From Azoarcus sp. KH32C (GTDB lineage: Bacteria > Pseudomonadota > Gammaproteobacteria > Burkholderiales > Rhodocyclaceae), in contig NC_020516.1 in the NCBI RefSeq assembly GCF_000349945.1, forward strand, positions 4,774,001 to 4,838,000: a stretch of DNA of 64,000 nt, given 5' to 3'. Under the pieces are notes generated by a model. That model made no database searches, was not told where the DNA came from, and saw only the letters and a program-made list of their open reading frames with translations. A program made the translations under genes and the position numbers. Below, in pieces: positions 63,729 to 64,000 of this stretch (its first letter is position 1; each line of letters begins with the position of its first letter).

Positions 63729-63998
63729 TTACCCCTTGTGCAGCCTTCGTTCGAGGCGGGTCATCCAGTCCACGTGCCGGCGTGCCTGCTTGCCCGCCCG
63801 GTCGACGTGCTTCGCCACCGCCTTCTGCACCAGGGCGTAGAAGGCGACCAGATCCAGCTGCGGATAGTCGTCCAGGACCCCGTTGTCCTGGAAAAACTCG
63901 GCGATCCACCGTGAATCCAGTTCGTCACGCCCGGTCTCCCGAATGTACTCCGCCGCGGCAATTTCGACATAGTCGGTAAGTTTGGGCACTCGTCTCAT
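63729..63998 (-). CDS. Hypothetical protein, 89 residues
   Basis: A small charged protein with no membrane segment. It begins R-R-V-P-K-L-T-D-Y-V-E-I-A-A-A-E-Y-I and has a basic C-terminal half (K-H-V-D-R-A-G-K-Q-A-R-R-H). Helical prediction by eye is high throughout. No family is recognised. The ATG lies two bases inside the window edge, so its upstream signals are not visible and a longer form starting outside the window cannot be ruled out. Confidence 0.6.
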   Translation of the reverse strand: MRRVPKLTDYVEIAAAEYIRETGRDELDSRWIAEFFQDNGVLDDYPQLDLVAFYALVQKAVAKHVDRAGKQARRHVDWMTRLERRLHKG

Positions 63999-64000
63999 GA

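Overview
The window is a continuous stretch of G+C-rich chromosome with short intergenic gaps and no sign of mobile DNA. Gene content points to a betaproteobacterium of the Rhodocyclales (Azoarcus/Aromatoleum/Thauera type). The indications are the DUF3683 FAD/Fe-S fusion protein, a YqjD-YqjE-YqjK trio, an SAH riboswitch before metH, an aromatic ring-cleavage cluster under IclR control and a multiheme cytochrome operon. The taxonomic call is inference from gene families; no rRNA or tRNA gene was seen.

Layout. 0-8 kb: 3' part of ilvA, 5-formyl-THF cyclo-ligase, a soluble lytic transglycosylase, an NDUFA9-type dehydrogenase, a GST coupled to the CCA-adding enzyme, and an alpha/beta hydrolase. 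8-17.5 kb: a NDUFAF7/MidA-type methyltransferase, a pteridine reductase, ttcA, a degenerate cyclase-FHA protein, a YqaA-like membrane protein, a RidA protein and the 1300-residue FAD/Fe-S oxidoreductase. 17.5-27.7 kb: a sirtuin overlapping a molybdopterin oxidoreductase, pyrE, an exonuclease III, the ada-alkB alkylation repair operon, membrane-anchored stress proteins, a purine phosphoribosyltransferase and a Bcr/CflA exporter.

27.8-34 kb is a catabolic cluster read leftward: MBL protein, FAD monooxygenase, DUF2783, VOC protein, fumarylacetoacetate/fumarylpyruvate hydrolase and maleylacetoacetate/maleylpyruvate isomerase. A divergent IclR regulator faces it across overlapping promoters. Together these would hydroxylate an aromatic acid, cleave the ring, isomerise and hydrolyse the product. 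No cupin-type gentisate or homogentisate dioxygenase is present, so the VOC protein is the local candidate for ring cleavage.

34-48.5 kb holds a diheme cytochrome c, murB, a PACE exporter, a FecR/DUF6600 protein with a long Gln/Arg repeat tail, and a divergent class A penicillin-binding protein. Next comes a leftward four-gene cytochrome operon: monoheme cytochrome c, DmsE/MtrA-type decaheme cytochrome, cysteine-free MtrB/PioB-type outer-membrane barrel, and a nine-haem plus cytochrome b membrane protein. This looks like a complete inner-membrane-to-outer-membrane electron conduit and is the most interesting system in the window.

48.5-64 kb: prfC with an intrinsic terminator in its leader, TerC, a TonB-dependent receptor, a DOMON-like protein next to a NamZ-type muramidase, a PRPP-synthetase paralogue with an altered PRPP loop, a DedA-rhodanese fusion, and B12-dependent metH. 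metH sits behind an SAH riboswitch whose 3' strand is shared with an intrinsic terminator. A TauE/SafE exporter, a DJ-1/PfpI protein and one unrecognised small gene close the window. The only gap over 300 bases (61754-62064) is the metH promoter and riboswitch region.
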